DNA from: Anaerolineales bacterium | GTDB lineage: Bacteria > Chloroflexota > Anaerolineae > 4572-78 > J111 | DNA: 23,770 bases | Assembly (NCBI GenBank): GCA_012032575.1 | Contig: JAAUSP010000045.1 | Location: forward strand, 1 to 23,770 | Direction: 5' to 3' | In this document: piece after piece, positions 1 to 9,583 of the stretch | How the letters are laid out: each line of letters starts with the position of its first letter | Position numbering within the stretch: position 1 is the stretch's first letter | The notes under the pieces: generated by a model | The model's input: the letters and a program-made list of their open reading frames with translations, nothing else | Told to the model about the DNA's origin: nothing | Databases searched by the model: none | Position numbers and translations under genes: made by a program

Positions 1-289
1 GGTTGGCCCGCGCTAACCCGGCGATGACCATCGGCTGGCCGTCCTTGCGACCTTCGGTCAGTGGGCCAACTTCCTCAGCGATGCGGCGGACGGCTTCAAA
101 GTCGCCGGGGGAGGCGATAGGGAAGCCGGCCTCACAAATATCAACCCCCAGCCGGGAGAGCTGCCGGGCAATTTCCAGTTTTTCTTCAATGTTCAGGGTT
201 GCACCGGGCGACTGCTCACCATCACGCAGGGTGGTATCGAAGATAATCAGTTTATCTTTTTGTACGGGAACATCACTGTTTTCAGCCAT
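1..289 (-). CDS. leuA: 2-isopropylmalate synthase, N-terminal part (cut by window edge)
   Basis: LeuA condenses acetyl-CoA with 2-oxoisovalerate, the first committed step of leucine synthesis. The visible 96 residues contain the family signature [19 protein letters not shown], the metal- and substrate-binding start of the TIM barrel (DRE-TIM metallolyase superfamily), followed by [23 protein letters not shown], also typical of LeuA. The DTTLRDGEQ form fits LeuA better than homocitrate or citramalate synthase, but the C-terminal leucine-binding domain lies outside the window, so a CimA-like paralogue is not fully excluded. The start is fixed by ATG at 287-289 with a near-perfect AGGAGG ribosome binding site about 6 bases upstream. 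It is the last visible gene of the minus-strand ilvB-ilvN-ilvC run, which supports the leucine-branch assignment. Confidence 0.93.
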   Translation of the reverse strand, partial: MAENSDVPVQKDKLIIFDTTLRDGEQSPGATLNIEEKLEIARQLSRLGVDICEAGFPIASPGDFEAVRRIAEEVGPLTEGRKDGQPMVIAGLARAN

Positions 290-312
290 TTTTTCCTCCT
301 GAGGTTGGCGGA

Positions 313-369
313 GGTTGGTGGCTGACCATTAACCATCAAGAGCTAATGGGCAATGGTCAACCACCAACC
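313..369. repeat. Imperfect hairpin in the leuA 5' leader
   Basis: GGTTGGTGGCTGACCATT (313-330) faces AATGGTCAACCACCAACC (352-369). The arms are 18 bp with one mismatch, around a 21-nt loop. It lies just upstream of the leuA ribosome binding site, after the small gene at 464-643, so in RNA it would sit in the intercistronic leader. It belongs to the set of short-word hairpins found in many gaps of this window. No U-tract follows it, so a terminator role is uncertain. Confidence 0.8.
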
Positions 370-463
370 CCTCATGAACTGTATAATAGATTTGATTGGC
401 TTAAAGACAAAATTTTGGGATAGAGATTGCTAAGGTCAGGGAGGGCATCGCCTGTCATGGGCA

Positions 464-643
464 TCACCACCTTTCTAATTGTGAATTGTTAATTCTTTTG
501 CGGTAGGGTCGGTCAATGGGAACGGGCAGGGGTTGCGGCCGCAAGCGTTGCTTGTTTAACCACTCGTCCAGGGCTTGACCCAGCTTGGCCAGTTTCTGCC
601 GGATTTTTTCCTCAATTTGATGCGCTTTTTTTTGATCTGCCAT
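464..643 (-). CDS. Small hypothetical protein (59 residues) between ilvC and leuA
   Basis: An intact 59-codon reading frame starts MADQKKAHQIEEKIRQKL and ends RKRINNSQLERW. ATG is at 641-643, with AAGGA about 7 bases upstream. The first 30 residues are rich in Lys, Glu, Gln and Ala and look like one amphipathic helix; the C-terminal half is rich in Pro and Arg (RLRPQPLPVPIDRPYRKR). No membrane segment, signal peptide or Cys pair is visible. I recognise no family. It sits in the same orientation as ilvBNC and leuA and may be cotranscribed with leuA, so a link to branched-chain amino acid synthesis is possible but unproven. The good ribosome binding site and clean stop argue for a real gene; the short length lowers certainty. 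Confidence 0.6.
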   Translation of the reverse strand: MADQKKAHQIEEKIRQKLAKLGQALDEWLNKQRLRPQPLPVPIDRPYRKRINNSQLERW

Positions 644-741
644 CTAATCGTCCTTAGTTTTTTCAGGTAGGTTAAGCTTCAGCCGGTCAAAACAGGCTGA
701 ACTAATCCTACAGTTCGATAAGTCTCCCTCTTAAGCTATAT

Positions 742-770
742 ATTATACCTGATTTGCTTACAAAAACCTT
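742..770 (-). promoter_or_regulatory. Possible promoter upstream of the small gene and leuA
   Basis: A perfect TATAAT -10 box reads on the minus strand at 747-742. Its -35 region is weak. The roughly 95 bases between it and the small-gene start include a 7-bp hairpin, TTCAGCC/GGCTGAA (678-701). This suggests leuA and the small gene can be transcribed independently of ilvBNC. Evidence is one hexamer only. Confidence 0.4.
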
Positions 771-855
771 AAATTTTGCCAATTGCCGGTCGTTTTTAGC
801 CGGTGGATCGTTACAGCAGTCCCGCTTACCCGAAAAATTGGGAATTTTGGGAATC

Positions 856-946
856 GAGGGGCGAGGGTGAGGGAGGCGATGAGGCGAAGAAATATTTATC
901 ATTCACCCTCTTCACCTCACCTCACCTTTCCTCGCCTCTCCGCCTC
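856..946. repeat. Purine-rich/pyrimidine-rich imperfect inverted repeat after ilvC
   Basis: The left half (856-889) is built from GAGGCGA/GGTGAGG-like words and the right half (903-946) from their complements (TCACCTC, CTCGCCTC). They flank an AT-rich centre near 890-902. The arms pair imperfectly over about 35 bases. It starts directly at the ilvC stop codon and is likely the 3'-end structure of the ilvC transcript. The same GAGGCGA word recurs at 12215-12270. Confidence 0.65.
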
Positions 947-2446
<1,500 letters not shown>

Positions 2447-2461
2447 TTATGTTTTTGCAGG

Positions 2462-2530
2462 GCAGCAGAGTCGCAAGGTCGCAGGTTTTTTGCTACCTGC
2501 CACCCTGCTACCTTGCTACCCGGTTACTCT
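2462..2530. repeat. Short-word hairpin between ilvN and ilvC
   Basis: On the minus strand, tandem words close to GGTAGCA (GGTAGCA, AGGTAGCA, GGGTGGCA, GGTAGC) are followed by an A6 loop and a complementary arm, CCTGCGACCTTGCGACTCTG. The right end abuts the ilvN stop. It forms an imperfect hairpin of about 20 bp between two operon genes and may tune the level of ilvC relative to ilvN. Confidence 0.7.
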
Positions 2531-2532
2531 GT

Positions 2533-3063
2533 TTAATGCTTGCCGTTGGTTTTCGCTGCCGGGGCCAAATCGGGGCGGGGTTTGACCACGCCGCGGGTCA
2601 TGGCAATTTTGCCGGTGCGCATAATTTCGAGCACCCCAAAGGGTTCTAAAATTTCGATGAGCGCTTCCACTTTGCCTGGTTCGCCGGTCACTTCGACCAC
2701 CAGCGTTTCGGTGGCCACATCCACAATCCGCGCCCGGTACATCTCGGACACATCCATAACCTGACCGCGAACGGTAGCGTCGGCCTGTACTTTGATCAGC
2801 GCCGTTTCGCGGATAACGCAAGGTTGGTCGGTGACATCCTGCACTTCGATGACGTTGATGAGCTTGAGCAGGTTAGCCCGGATGACATTGCGCCGGATAT
2901 TTTCATACTCATCGGTTACAATGGTCATGCGGCTCACGCCCGGCTTTTCGCTGTGGCCGACGGTCAGGCTTTCGATATTAAAATTACGGCGGCGGAACAG
3001 GCTGGCCACCCGATTCAACACGCCGGGTTTATCTTCCACAAGGGCAACAAGAGTTTGTTTCAT
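2533..3063 (-). CDS. ilvN: Acetolactate synthase small (regulatory) subunit
   Basis: IlvN/IlvH binds valine and controls the catalytic IlvB subunit. The 176 residues have the usual two-part layout. An N-terminal ACT domain (about 1-75) contains LVALVEDKPGVLNRVASLF, RRRNFNIESLTVG and the SRMTIV strand. A C-terminal AcoB/ACT-like half (about 85-165) contains RETALIKVQAD and EVTGEPGKVEALIEILEPFG, ending with the family motif MRTGKIAMTRG. The length matches the long IlvH type. ATG at 3061-3063 has an AAGGA-like site about 9 bases upstream. It lies between ilvB and ilvC in the same operon. The reading frame is intact, and feedback inhibition by valine is expected for the family. Confidence 0.96.
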   Translation of the reverse strand: MKQTLVALVEDKPGVLNRVASLFRRRNFNIESLTVGHSEKPGVSRMTIVTDEYENIRRNVIRANLLKLINVIEVQDVTDQPCVIRETALIKVQADATVRGQVMDVSEMYRARIVDVATETLVVEVTGEPGKVEALIEILEPFGVLEIMRTGKIAMTRGVVKPRPDLAPAAKTNGKH

Positions 3064-3095
3064 GAGGTTTTTCCTTTTCCTGTGTAGTTGCTTGT

Positions 3096-3180
3096 AAGGG
3101 AGGAGTAAGAAGTAGGCAGTAGGGAGTAGATAATTCTTTCCCCCTACCCCTTACTCCCTACTCCCTACTCCCTCTTCTAC
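3096..3180. repeat. GGGAGTA heptamer hairpin between ilvB and ilvN
   Basis: The right arm (3142-3180) reads, on the minus strand, as nearly perfect tandem GGGAGTA heptamers. The left arm (3096-3129) carries the inexact complement-forming partner with AGTAGGCAGTAGGGAGTAG. The arms pair over about 19 bp with one or two mismatches. The right arm overlaps the ilvB stop codon. This is the clearest heptamer-word hairpin inside the operon. Confidence 0.8.
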
Positions 3181-4897
3181 ATTTCCATTTTCTCAAAACG
3201 TGGATGGGGCCGCCGGATCATGTTGTGCAAGTCAGCCCCGGCGGGAACCATAGGATAGACATTATCAAAGCGTTCCACCACAAACTCGATTAGCACCGGC
3301 CCGTTGTGAGCTTGGGCTTTGCGCATGGTTGGGATGATGTCTTCCTGCTTCTCAACCCGGTAGCCGGGCATACCATAAGCTTCGGCGAGTTTGATATAGT
3401 TGGGGCTGTAGATGGGCGTCTCGACGTAGCGGCTCTCGTAGAACATTTGCTGCCACTGGCGAACCATGCCCAGGTAGCCGTTGTTAATGATGCAGATGTT
3501 GATATTGCAATTTTCCTGCACTGCCGTTGCCAGTTCCATAATGGTCATCTGGATGCTGCCGTCACCGACGATGGTCCAGACTTCCCGATTTTTAACGTGG
3601 AAACTGGCCCCGATGGCTGCCGGCAGGCTAAAGCCCATCGTTCCCAGGCCGCCAGAGGTGCTGAGGGTAAAGGGATCCTCATGGGCGTAGTATTGACATT
3701 CCAGCATCTGGTGCTGGCCCACGTCAGTCACCACAAAAGCCCGGCCTTCGGTGCCTTCCCAGAGTTTGCGGATGGCCTGCGCGGCCAGCAGGGTGGGCGA
3801 CTCAAATTGGAGCACATCGCGCTCGTTGGCATCTTCCTGCCAGTCACGGATTCTGGCCCACCATTCCGTCCGGTCTGGACCCCGTTCCACACCGGGATTG
3901 ATCTGCCGTAGCACCGTGCCTAAATCGGCGTGGATGCCCACGTCAACTTTGACGTTTTTATTGATTTCGGAAGCATCTATTTCGATATGGATTTTTTTGG
4001 AATTGGGCGAGTAGGTTTTGAGGTTGCCAGTCACCCGGTCGTCGAAGCGCATACCGCAGGCAATGAGCAGGTCGGCTTCTTGCACTGCATAATTGCACCA
4101 GGCCCCGCCGTGCATGCCCATCATGCCCAAGCTCAGGGGATGACTGGCCGGGAAAGCGCCGGTGCCGAGCAGAGTGGTAGTGACCGGGATATTGCCCTTT
4201 TCGGCCAGCTCACGCAGCTCTTTCATGGCGTCAGACTGTAGCACCCCATGTCCGGCCAGAATGATGGGCTGTCTGGCGCTGTTAATAAGTTCTAACGCGG
4301 CGCTCACCTGTTCATCGGGAGCTTGGGCCGGGGGATGGTAGCCGGGCAGTTCCACTGGTTCATCAGGATAGCCCTCGAATTCGATCTTGGCATTTTGAAC
4401 ATCTTTGGCAATATCCACCAGCACCGGGCCGGGCCGGCCGGTACGGGCGATATAAAAGGCTTCGCGGATGGTTTCAACCAAATCCTCGATGTCTGTCACC
4501 AGATAGTTGTGCTTGGTGATGGGCTGGGTAATGCCGGTGATATCCGTTTCCTGGAACGCATCGCCGCCAATGGCAGTGGTAGCCACCTGGCCGGTGATGC
4601 AGACAATGGGCGAAGAGTCCATCATGCCGTGGCAATGCCCGTGACCATATTGGTCGCGCCGGGGCCAGAGGTAGCCATCGCCACCCCCACCCTGCCGCCG
4701 GCCCGAGCGTAGCCATCGGCCATGTGGGTAGCGCCTTGCTCGTGGCGGGTCAGAACGTGATGAATCCGGTCCTGGTACTTGTGCAGCGCATCATAGATGG
4801 GCAGGATCGCGCCGCCGGGATAGCCAAATACGACCTCGACGCCTTCCAACAGTAAACACTCCCACACAATTTCAGCGCCGGTTAATAATTTTCCCAT
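3177..4897 (-). CDS. ilvB: Acetolactate synthase large (catalytic) subunit, with one frame break
   Basis: This ThDP/FAD/Mg2+ enzyme condenses pyruvate to acetolactate, the first common step of valine and leucine synthesis. Two overlapping frames encode it. Residues 1-91 (4897-4622) hold [14 protein letters not shown] and the ThDP-activating Glu in [16 protein letters not shown], and stop after GIATA. A second frame (4625-3177) begins [14 protein letters not shown] and carries the ThDP-binding [17 protein letters not shown]...NN motif near its C-terminal third. Adding one base near 4625 joins them as GIATAMMDSSP, exactly the family pattern, giving 573 residues. The overlap is ATGA, so coupled translation of a split enzyme is formally possible, but a deleted C in GCC is simpler. 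ATG at 4895-4897 has AGGAAG upstream. Expression is under the attenuator at 4980-5121. Confidence 0.93.
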
Positions 4898-4979
4898 TTT
4901 GTTCTTCCTTTCAATAGAAAATTAGGTTTAGATGGTGATAAGTTACAAGTTTCAGATTCGTTGCACCTGTTACTTGAAC

Positions 4980-5008
4980 AAAAACGCCTCCCGGTGTGGG
5001 AGGCGTTT
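4980..5008 (-). terminator. Attenuator terminator of the ilvB operon
   Basis: On the minus strand, AAACGCCTCCC (5008-4998), a 5-nt loop, and GGGAGGCGTTT (4992-4982) form a perfect 11-bp stem. It runs into TTTTTG. It ends about 80 bases upstream of the ilvB start and just after the leader peptide, the position expected for an attenuator terminator. Confidence 0.9.
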
Positions 5009-5034
5009 GTGAACAATTTAAGTGCGGCTGTAGC

Positions 5035-5121
5035 TTACGTAGCACTTGCAACGACAAACGCCCCCTTATGACCAATAAGGAGGACGCCAAGTACTACTAC
5101 TACCACCGCACGATTTAACAT
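5035..5121 (-). CDS. ilv operon leader peptide
   Basis: The 28-codon frame MLNRAVVVVVLGVLLIGHKG...T has 13 branched-chain residues, including five Val codons in a row (GTG then four GTA), followed by Leu, Val, Leu, Leu and Ile. ATG is at 5119-5121 and TAA at 5035-5037. The run of regulatory codons sits just before and over the protector segment of the attenuator. The valine bias suggests that charged tRNA-Val is the main sensed signal, with Leu and Ile secondary. The ribosome site is weak (AAAGG about 12 bases upstream). It is too short to appear in standard gene calling, and its role is translation itself rather than the product. Confidence 0.9.
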   Translation of the reverse strand: MLNRAVVVVVLGVLLIGHKGAFVVASAT

Positions 5122-5166
5122 CTGCTTGAATAACCTTTGATTTCAGTAATCAAATTTATAGCGGCC

Positions 5167-5195
5167 ATATTAGCATAGGTTAGTCTATCTGTCAA
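5167..5195 (-). promoter_or_regulatory. Sigma70-type promoter of the ilv operon
   Basis: On the minus strand, TTGACA (5195-5190), a 17-base spacer and TAATAT (5172-5167) give a near-consensus promoter. Transcription would start near 5160, leaving about 40 bases before the leader peptide ATG. Its -35 box lies about 30 bp from that of the divergent promoter at 5225-5253. Confidence 0.85.
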
Positions 5196-5224
5196 GATTC
5201 AATTGGGCAAAGTGGGGTTTTAAC

Positions 5225-5253
5225 TTTACAGCCATTTGTATCTATGGTACGAT
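5225..5253 (+). promoter_or_regulatory. Promoter of the divergent HTH/zinc-knuckle gene
   Basis: TTTACA (5225-5230), a 17-base spacer and TACGAT (5248-5253) fit a sigma70-type promoter. Transcription should start near 5260. That favours the ATG at 5289 over the upstream TTG at 5277 as start of the HTH gene. Confidence 0.7.
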
Positions 5254-5288
5254 GGAAATAGGTTTAGAATTTATTCTTGCAGGCCAGG

Positions 5289-5648
5289 ATGAACCCAAAC
5301 CGCTTCCAGCGTATTCAAAAGGTGGCAGGTTTATATCGAATTGGGATGAACCGTCGCGAAATCGCCCAACTTTTGAACATATCTGCTGCGACAGTCAGTG
5401 ACGATTTAAAGGTGTGGGCGCGCCTGGACGTATATGGTGAACATAAACCGCCCAGCGTGCGGGGCGAGTCCATCTGCAAATGTGGCAAGCCCAAAAATAA
5501 AACTTCGAGAATGTGCCGCGAGTGTTTCCTCAACCGGGGGCAAGATAATACCGATATGATTTGTCCGCTTTGCGGTCAGCCCAAAAGTACCGCAGCAACC
5601 ATGTGTTATCAATGCCGCTACAGCCAACCATTGGACAAGACCAAATAA
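5289..5648 (+). CDS. HTH protein with two tandem zinc knuckles
   Basis: This 119-residue protein has an N-terminal helix-turn-helix of about 45 residues (YRIGMNRREIAQLLNISAAT, then VSDDLKVW), like recombinase- or sigma-type HTHs. Two similar four-Cys units follow: CKCGKPK...MCREC (C-x-C-x10-C-x2-C) and CPLCGQPK...MCYQC (C-x2-C-x10-C-x2-C). The units share the core CG[KQ]PK..., so they look like an internal duplication of a zinc ribbon. I know no named protein with this layout. ATG at 5289 is preferred because the predicted transcript starts near 5260; a TTG at 5277 would add four residues. It is divergent from the ilv operon and could regulate it or itself, but that rests on position only. 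It ends in a hairpin-rich convergent gap. Confidence 0.8.
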   Translation: MNPNRFQRIQKVAGLYRIGMNRREIAQLLNISAATVSDDLKVWARLDVYGEHKPPSVRGESICKCGKPKNKTSRMCRECFLNRGQDNTDMICPLCGQPKSTAATMCYQCRYSQPLDKTK

Positions 5649-5666
5649 GCCTAGCCTGGCTAGGCT
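5648..5666. terminator. Small hairpin at the stop of the HTH gene
   Basis: AGCCTAG, a 5-nt spacer and CTAGGCT form a 7-bp perfect inverted repeat that begins at the last base of the stop codon. No T-run follows. It may act as a weak 3'-end structure. Confidence 0.45.
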
Positions 5667-5748
5667 ATGAGTTGGTGAGCCAGGCCAGCGCTTCCTCAGG
5701 TAGATATGGTGGCCGGAGTGCTTTAGTCAACCAGTCCGGCAAAAATAG

Positions 5749-5778
5749 CAGGGGTGGACATACATCTGTCCACCCCTG
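5749..5778. terminator. 12-bp palindrome between convergent genes
   Basis: CAGGGGTGGACA and TGTCCACCCCTG form a perfect 12-bp stem with a 6-nt loop. It lies 22 bases beyond the stop of the minus-strand gene at 5800 and about 100 bases after the HTH gene. A bidirectional terminator is the natural reading, although neither side has a clear T-run. Confidence 0.65.
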
Positions 5779-5799
5779 TCTCAAAATTGCAGGTACCAA

Positions 5800-6162
5800 T
5801 TACGCATTAATCAAGGCCGCTTCGATTCTTTTGCCGTTCAACAAGTGTTGAAAGGTACTGGTCAGGATAACGCCCTCCAGGTATGCCTCAAGTTCTTCGT
5901 CCCTCCCCTGTTTAACCTGGGCTTGAAATTCATCGTAGTACCAGGCCCGCGAGACAGTATCCGGCTGATCCAGCCAGCCGCCGTAGCCATATTTGCCAAT
6001 CTGCTCCAGCGTGTTATCGGCGGGAATGCCGACCGCATCCAAAACCACAGCCAATAAATCAAGTTCAAAATAATTCAGATTGATTTTGCCGGCAAACTCG
6101 CGTAGCTTGCGGGCGTGCTCAAAATGAAGTTTCAGTAATTTGATTAAGGTTTTCTCGTCCAT
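5800..6162 (-). CDS. Hypothetical protein (120 residues)
   Basis: The intact frame starts MDEKTLIKLLKLHFEHARKL at ATG 6160-6162, with GGGAG about 8 bases upstream. It is predicted largely helical and soluble. It has an acidic middle (FELDLLAVVLDAVGIPADN), an aromatic stretch (GKYGYGGWLDQPDTVSRAWY), and a helical tail rich in Glu/Gln (QAQVKQGRDEELEAYLEGVI). No Cys residues, metal motifs, membrane segments or DNA-binding helix pair are obvious. I do not recognise the family. It stands alone between the convergent HTH gene and the LCP gene, with about 120 bases to the latter, so it may be its own transcription unit. Confidence 0.75.
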   Translation of the reverse strand: MDEKTLIKLLKLHFEHARKLREFAGKINLNYFELDLLAVVLDAVGIPADNTLEQIGKYGYGGWLDQPDTVSRAWYYDEFQAQVKQGRDEELEAYLEGVILTSTFQHLLNGKRIEAALINA

Positions 6163-6280
6163 CGTTTAGCTCCCGTTAGCCCTGCCGGGCTGCGGCAGAG
6201 GTTTTAATGATTAGAATTGGTTTCATCATACCGGCTAAACGGGACGAAATCGTTACGAAATGCGTGATAAAACGGATTGC

Positions 6281-7249
6281 TTAAAAAAGTTGGGCCATCA
6301 GCGGCAAAATCGCTTCCCATCGCGGCAATAACACTTGCGCTCCAAAATCGGTGGTGAAGGGGATGGTCATCTCCTGATTGATGCTGTAGCTCTGCAACCC
6401 CTCCGGCCCCACCAGTAGCACGGCCAGTAAAATGGTCGCCAAGTCCACTTCATTCAAGTCGGTGGTTAGATACGCCCGTGCGGCGGCCCAGGCGGCAGGT
6501 AAACGCGGCCAGGCGCTGGGCTGAGCCACCCTGGATGCCAGCGCCCGCAGCACTTGCTGCTGCCGCTCGCTGCGGCCAAAATCGCTGTCGCTGTGACGGG
6601 TGCGGGCATAGATCAGGGCTGTTTCGCCGTCCATGTGCTGCGGCCCGGCTGGGATCATAATGGTTGTATAACCGTAATCATAGGTGGGATAATTTTCGTC
6701 CACAATGGTTTCGGGCACGTCCACCTCGATGCCGCCCAGGGCATCTACCAGGGCCACAAAGCCGGCAAAATCCACCAGCACGTAGCCATGCAAGGTTGAG
6801 CCAAAATTGTTTTGGACAGTTTGTCTGGCCAGTTCCGGACCATAACCGGGCTGGGTCAGCTCGCCAAAGTAATGAGCGGTGTTGATGCGGTTAGCTTCCT
6901 GGCCGGGAATATCCACCCATAAATCACGGGGAATCGAAAGGAGGGCCACCTGGGGCTGCTGCGGGTCAAACGCTCCCAGGATTAGCGTATCAGTGCGAAC
7001 CGGACCGGTTTCGCCGGGGCGGCGATCCTGGCCGAGGATCAGCACGTTAAGCTGCCCGCTTTGCCAGGCGGCCAGAAAGACTCCGCCCACCAGCCCACCG
7101 ATAATCACGAGCGGGCAAAGAAAAAGAAAACAGCCTGCCAGCCACCAGTTAACCCGGCGGCGTGGGCGCGGCGGGGGTGGGGGTGGAATAGGTTGTCGAA
7201 CGATGGTGGGCGTATCGGGGTGAGAGGTGCGCGGCGGCGGTGGGTACAT
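6281..7249 (-). CDS. LytR-CpsA-Psr (LCP) family glycopolymer transferase
   Basis: LCP proteins move undecaprenyl-linked glycopolymers onto peptidoglycan or cell-surface proteins, outside the membrane. The 322 residues show a cytosolic Pro/Arg-rich tail (1-33, with PIPPPPPPRPRRR), one membrane segment (about 35-60), and the LCP domain. Its signature stretches are LNVLILGQDRR, RTDTLILGAFDP, VALLSIPRDLWVDIPG, NRINTAHYFG, VDFAGFVALVDALGGIEVDV, and ALIYARTRHSDSDFGRSERQ. Conserved Arg and Asp residues for lipid pyrophosphate binding are present. A C-terminal helical part follows. ATG at 7247-7249 lacks a clear ribosome site but lies 27 bases after the kinase stop, so coexpression is likely. Together with the nearby membrane glycosyltransferases it points to surface glycan assembly. 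Confidence 0.92.
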   Translation of the reverse strand: MYPPPPRTSHPDTPTIVRQPIPPPPPPRPRRRVNWWLAGCFLFLCPLVIIGGLVGGVFLAAWQSGQLNVLILGQDRRPGETGPVRTDTLILGAFDPQQPQVALLSIPRDLWVDIPGQEANRINTAHYFGELTQPGYGPELARQTVQNNFGSTLHGYVLVDFAGFVALVDALGGIEVDVPETIVDENYPTYDYGYTTIMIPAGPQHMDGETALIYARTRHSDSDFGRSERQQQVLRALASRVAQPSAWPRLPAAWAAARAYLTTDLNEVDLATILLAVLLVGPEGLQSYSINQEMTIPFTTDFGAQVLLPRWEAILPLMAQLF

Positions 7250-7275
7250 GGCTAAATGGCGGTAGACACCGGCTG

Positions 7276-9583
7276 TTATTCGCCCATCGGTTGAGTGTCT
7301 TTGCGTCGCCAGTGGCGCGTTTCAATGGCTGATTGTTTGGGTACTTCCTGGGGTTCTACCCGCTGGACCGGGACAACAAAGAAAAATTTGCTGCCGGGAT
7401 AGTTGATTTCGTCGTGGCCCAGGCTCTCTACCCAAACCTGACCGCTATGCGCCTCGGCAATGCCTCTGACCAGGGTCAGGCCCAGGCCGGGACCCGCGCC
7501 CTTAAATTTGGTTTTGCCGGTACTGTGGTGCAGAGTATCGTCTACCCGGAAGAATTTTCAAAAATGCGCTCGTGGTGTTCCGGGTCAATGCCGATGCCGG
7601 TATCGGATACTACCACCTCAACCGCCTGCCCCAACTCATCCCGCTCCAGAACCCGGCCTTCCACTTTGACCATGCCGCCGTCGGGGGTGTATTTTACAGC
7701 GTTGCCAATCAGGTTTTCAAACGCCTGGACCAGCCGGGTGCCGTCGGCCTCGATGGCCGGCAGCTCGTCAATGCCGCTTTTGCTAAAGGCAATCCGGCGC
7801 TGATCGAGGGTTTGAAAATAGGGACGGCTGGCCTGCTCGATCACTTCGGCCAGGGCTACCGGTCCCAGGAACAGGTTCATTTCGCCGATGTTGGCTTCGG
7901 TCACATCGAACATCATGTCCACCACATCCTTCATGCGCTCGCTGCCCTTGGCCACGCCCTGGATAATGGTCTTGACATAAGCAGGGTCTTTTAACTCTTC
8001 TTCGGTTAAATCCAGCAGCATGCGCGAGTAGCCGTGAATGTGGGTGAGGGGGGTGCGTAGTTCGTGCGAGGCGATGGATAGAAAGTCGGCTTTATCCTGG
8101 TCCAGCCCGGCCAGTTGGTCGGTCAATTGGCCCACTTCCTGATTGATGACGGCCAACTGTTCAAACAGCCGGGCATTGTCAATGGCCGGGGCTACCCGGT
8201 CGGCCAGGGCGATCATTAACTCCAAATCTTCTTCATAATAGGCCATCCCCTGCGGGCGTGGACCAAACGCCAACAAACCGATAATTTCGTGCTGCAACAG
8301 AACCCCGACATATAATTCCATATTCAACGATGACAGCCAGGCTCGCTCTTGCTCAGGCAGCGACCTGTATCTGGGCAGTACATCAATATCATACTGACTG
8401 AGGATTTTTTTGCCTTCGCGCAGGTAACCGATAACGGCACTATCGGGGGTAAAATGGCCGGTCGTTAACTCGGTCGCGCCAACTGACGACAAAGGCCGCA
8501 TCGAATAGCCAACCGTGTCGGAGCGCTCTCGAACAAAAACAATGCCCTGTTCAAGGCCCAGCGTTTCGATCATAAGATTGATGACGATGTCGCCCAGCCG
8601 GTTCAAATCCAATGCGCTGCTGATGCTTTGGCTGTAATGTTTGACCACCTGGCTCTGATCGTAATAATTTTTGCCAAAAATGATAATGTTCAGCAACCGG
8701 TGTGAAAAGCGCCACAGCGGTGGGAAAATAACAGCTAAAAGCACTGCCAGGATCATCGTCCAGAACAGAACATACAGATCATTGGAACTGGGATTGTTAC
8801 GGCTGATGATAATGGCGGTAGCCAGACCGAGGGCAAATACCGTCGCCATAATTGCGGTGACACCCAGGTAAGATAAGGCCCGTCCCACCAGCAGCTTCAA
8901 ATCGGGGGCGTGATAGCTGAGGGCCGTGTAACCGGCCAAAAGGCTGCCAACTGTCAGCAAAATCAGGCCAGCCGAATTAAAAATAGCCGGGCTGACAAAC
9001 AGGATTAAGCCGCTGACGCTCAATAGGGCCGCGGCAATAAGCCAGTAGCGCAGACGGTTTAAGTATTGGGTAGGCTGGCGTTTTCTAAAATCTATAGCCA
9101 GGGCAGCCGCGCTGGTTACCAGGCCGATAATCCAGCCCAACCCGGCTACAATCAACGCCAGTGGGCCGGTTTGGCTGATGCCCAGACCGGTTTCGGCCAA
9201 GTATCTGCCCACAGCACTGGCCCATCCCTGCGGGTCGAAGACAAAAAGATCCACAGCAGCAGCACAACTACGGCACTGCTCCAATACGTTAGCAGGGTTT
9301 TACGTTCTCTTTTAAGAAAACTAAGCGTCAGTGCGCCAAAGGTCAAAATGAGCGCCAGCAAGGTAGATTGGCTGGTATAATATTGGCTGATAGGGGCGAG
9401 GGTGGTAACTTGCAGCAGGCTGACCAACAGCGACAGGTTAAGAAAAATGCCCAACCCCGCATAAAGGGTCAGGTGAATATCCACCCCTTCTCTGGTTCGC
9501 AAGCGCGGGACGATAACAGCCAACAACAGCCCAAAAACCAATAGGTCCAGACCGACTATGATAATTTCAGAAGCTATTGGCAT
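7276..9583 (-). CDS. Membrane sensor histidine kinase with GAF domain (two frame breaks)
   Basis: Rejoining three frames gives 769 residues. An N-terminal multi-spanning region (about 1-330; for example LDLLVFGLLLAVIVPRL and LALIVAGLGWIIGLV) is followed by a GAF-like domain (LGDIVINLMIETLGLEQGIVFV through LMIALADRVAPAIDNARLFEQL). Then come a short coiled coil, the HisKA H-box FLSIASHELRTPLTHIHGYS, and HATPase_c with N-box LVQAFENLIGNAVKYTPDGG, G1 VVSDTGIGIDPEHHERIFE and G2 GAGPGLGLTLVRGIAEAHSG. The first break is in a T5 run (9243-9247), the second in an A4 run (7555-7558); one added base at each restores the domains, and the total length becomes a multiple of three. No response regulator is adjacent, so it is an orphan kinase. 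ATG at 9581-9583 follows GGATGGAA. Confidence 0.9.

Larger units (their letters stand above)
4980..5121 (-). promoter_or_regulatory. ilv transcription attenuator with alternative hairpins
   Basis: Three mutually exclusive pairings are visible on the minus-strand RNA. Segment 1, CCTCCTTAT (5083-5075), lies over the Val-Leu-Leu-Ile codons of the leader peptide and pairs with segment 2, ATAAGGGGG (5069-5061). Segment 2, read as GGGGGCGTTTGT (5065-5054), can instead pair over 12 bp with segment 3, ACAAACGCCTCC (5010-4999). Segment 3 otherwise forms the terminator with segment 4. Ribosome stalling at the Val/Leu run would mask segment 1, free 2:3, and allow ilvBNC transcription. The logic matches the classic enteric ilv/leu attenuators. 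Confidence 0.88.

Noticed and set aside
3306..3911. 201-codon plus-strand frame and others across 3300-4712
   Set aside because: They are shadows of ilvB in GC-rich codons; no ribosome sites or motifs.
4622..4625. Programmed -1 frameshift in ilvB
   Set aside because: No canonical slippery heptamer or stimulatory structure is seen at the site, and similar one-base breaks occur in unrelated genes, so an assembly indel is simpler.
7333..7994. Plus-strand frames over the kinase C-terminus
   Set aside because: The minus-strand sequence carries the kinase N, G1 and G2 boxes once the frame is corrected, so these are shadows.
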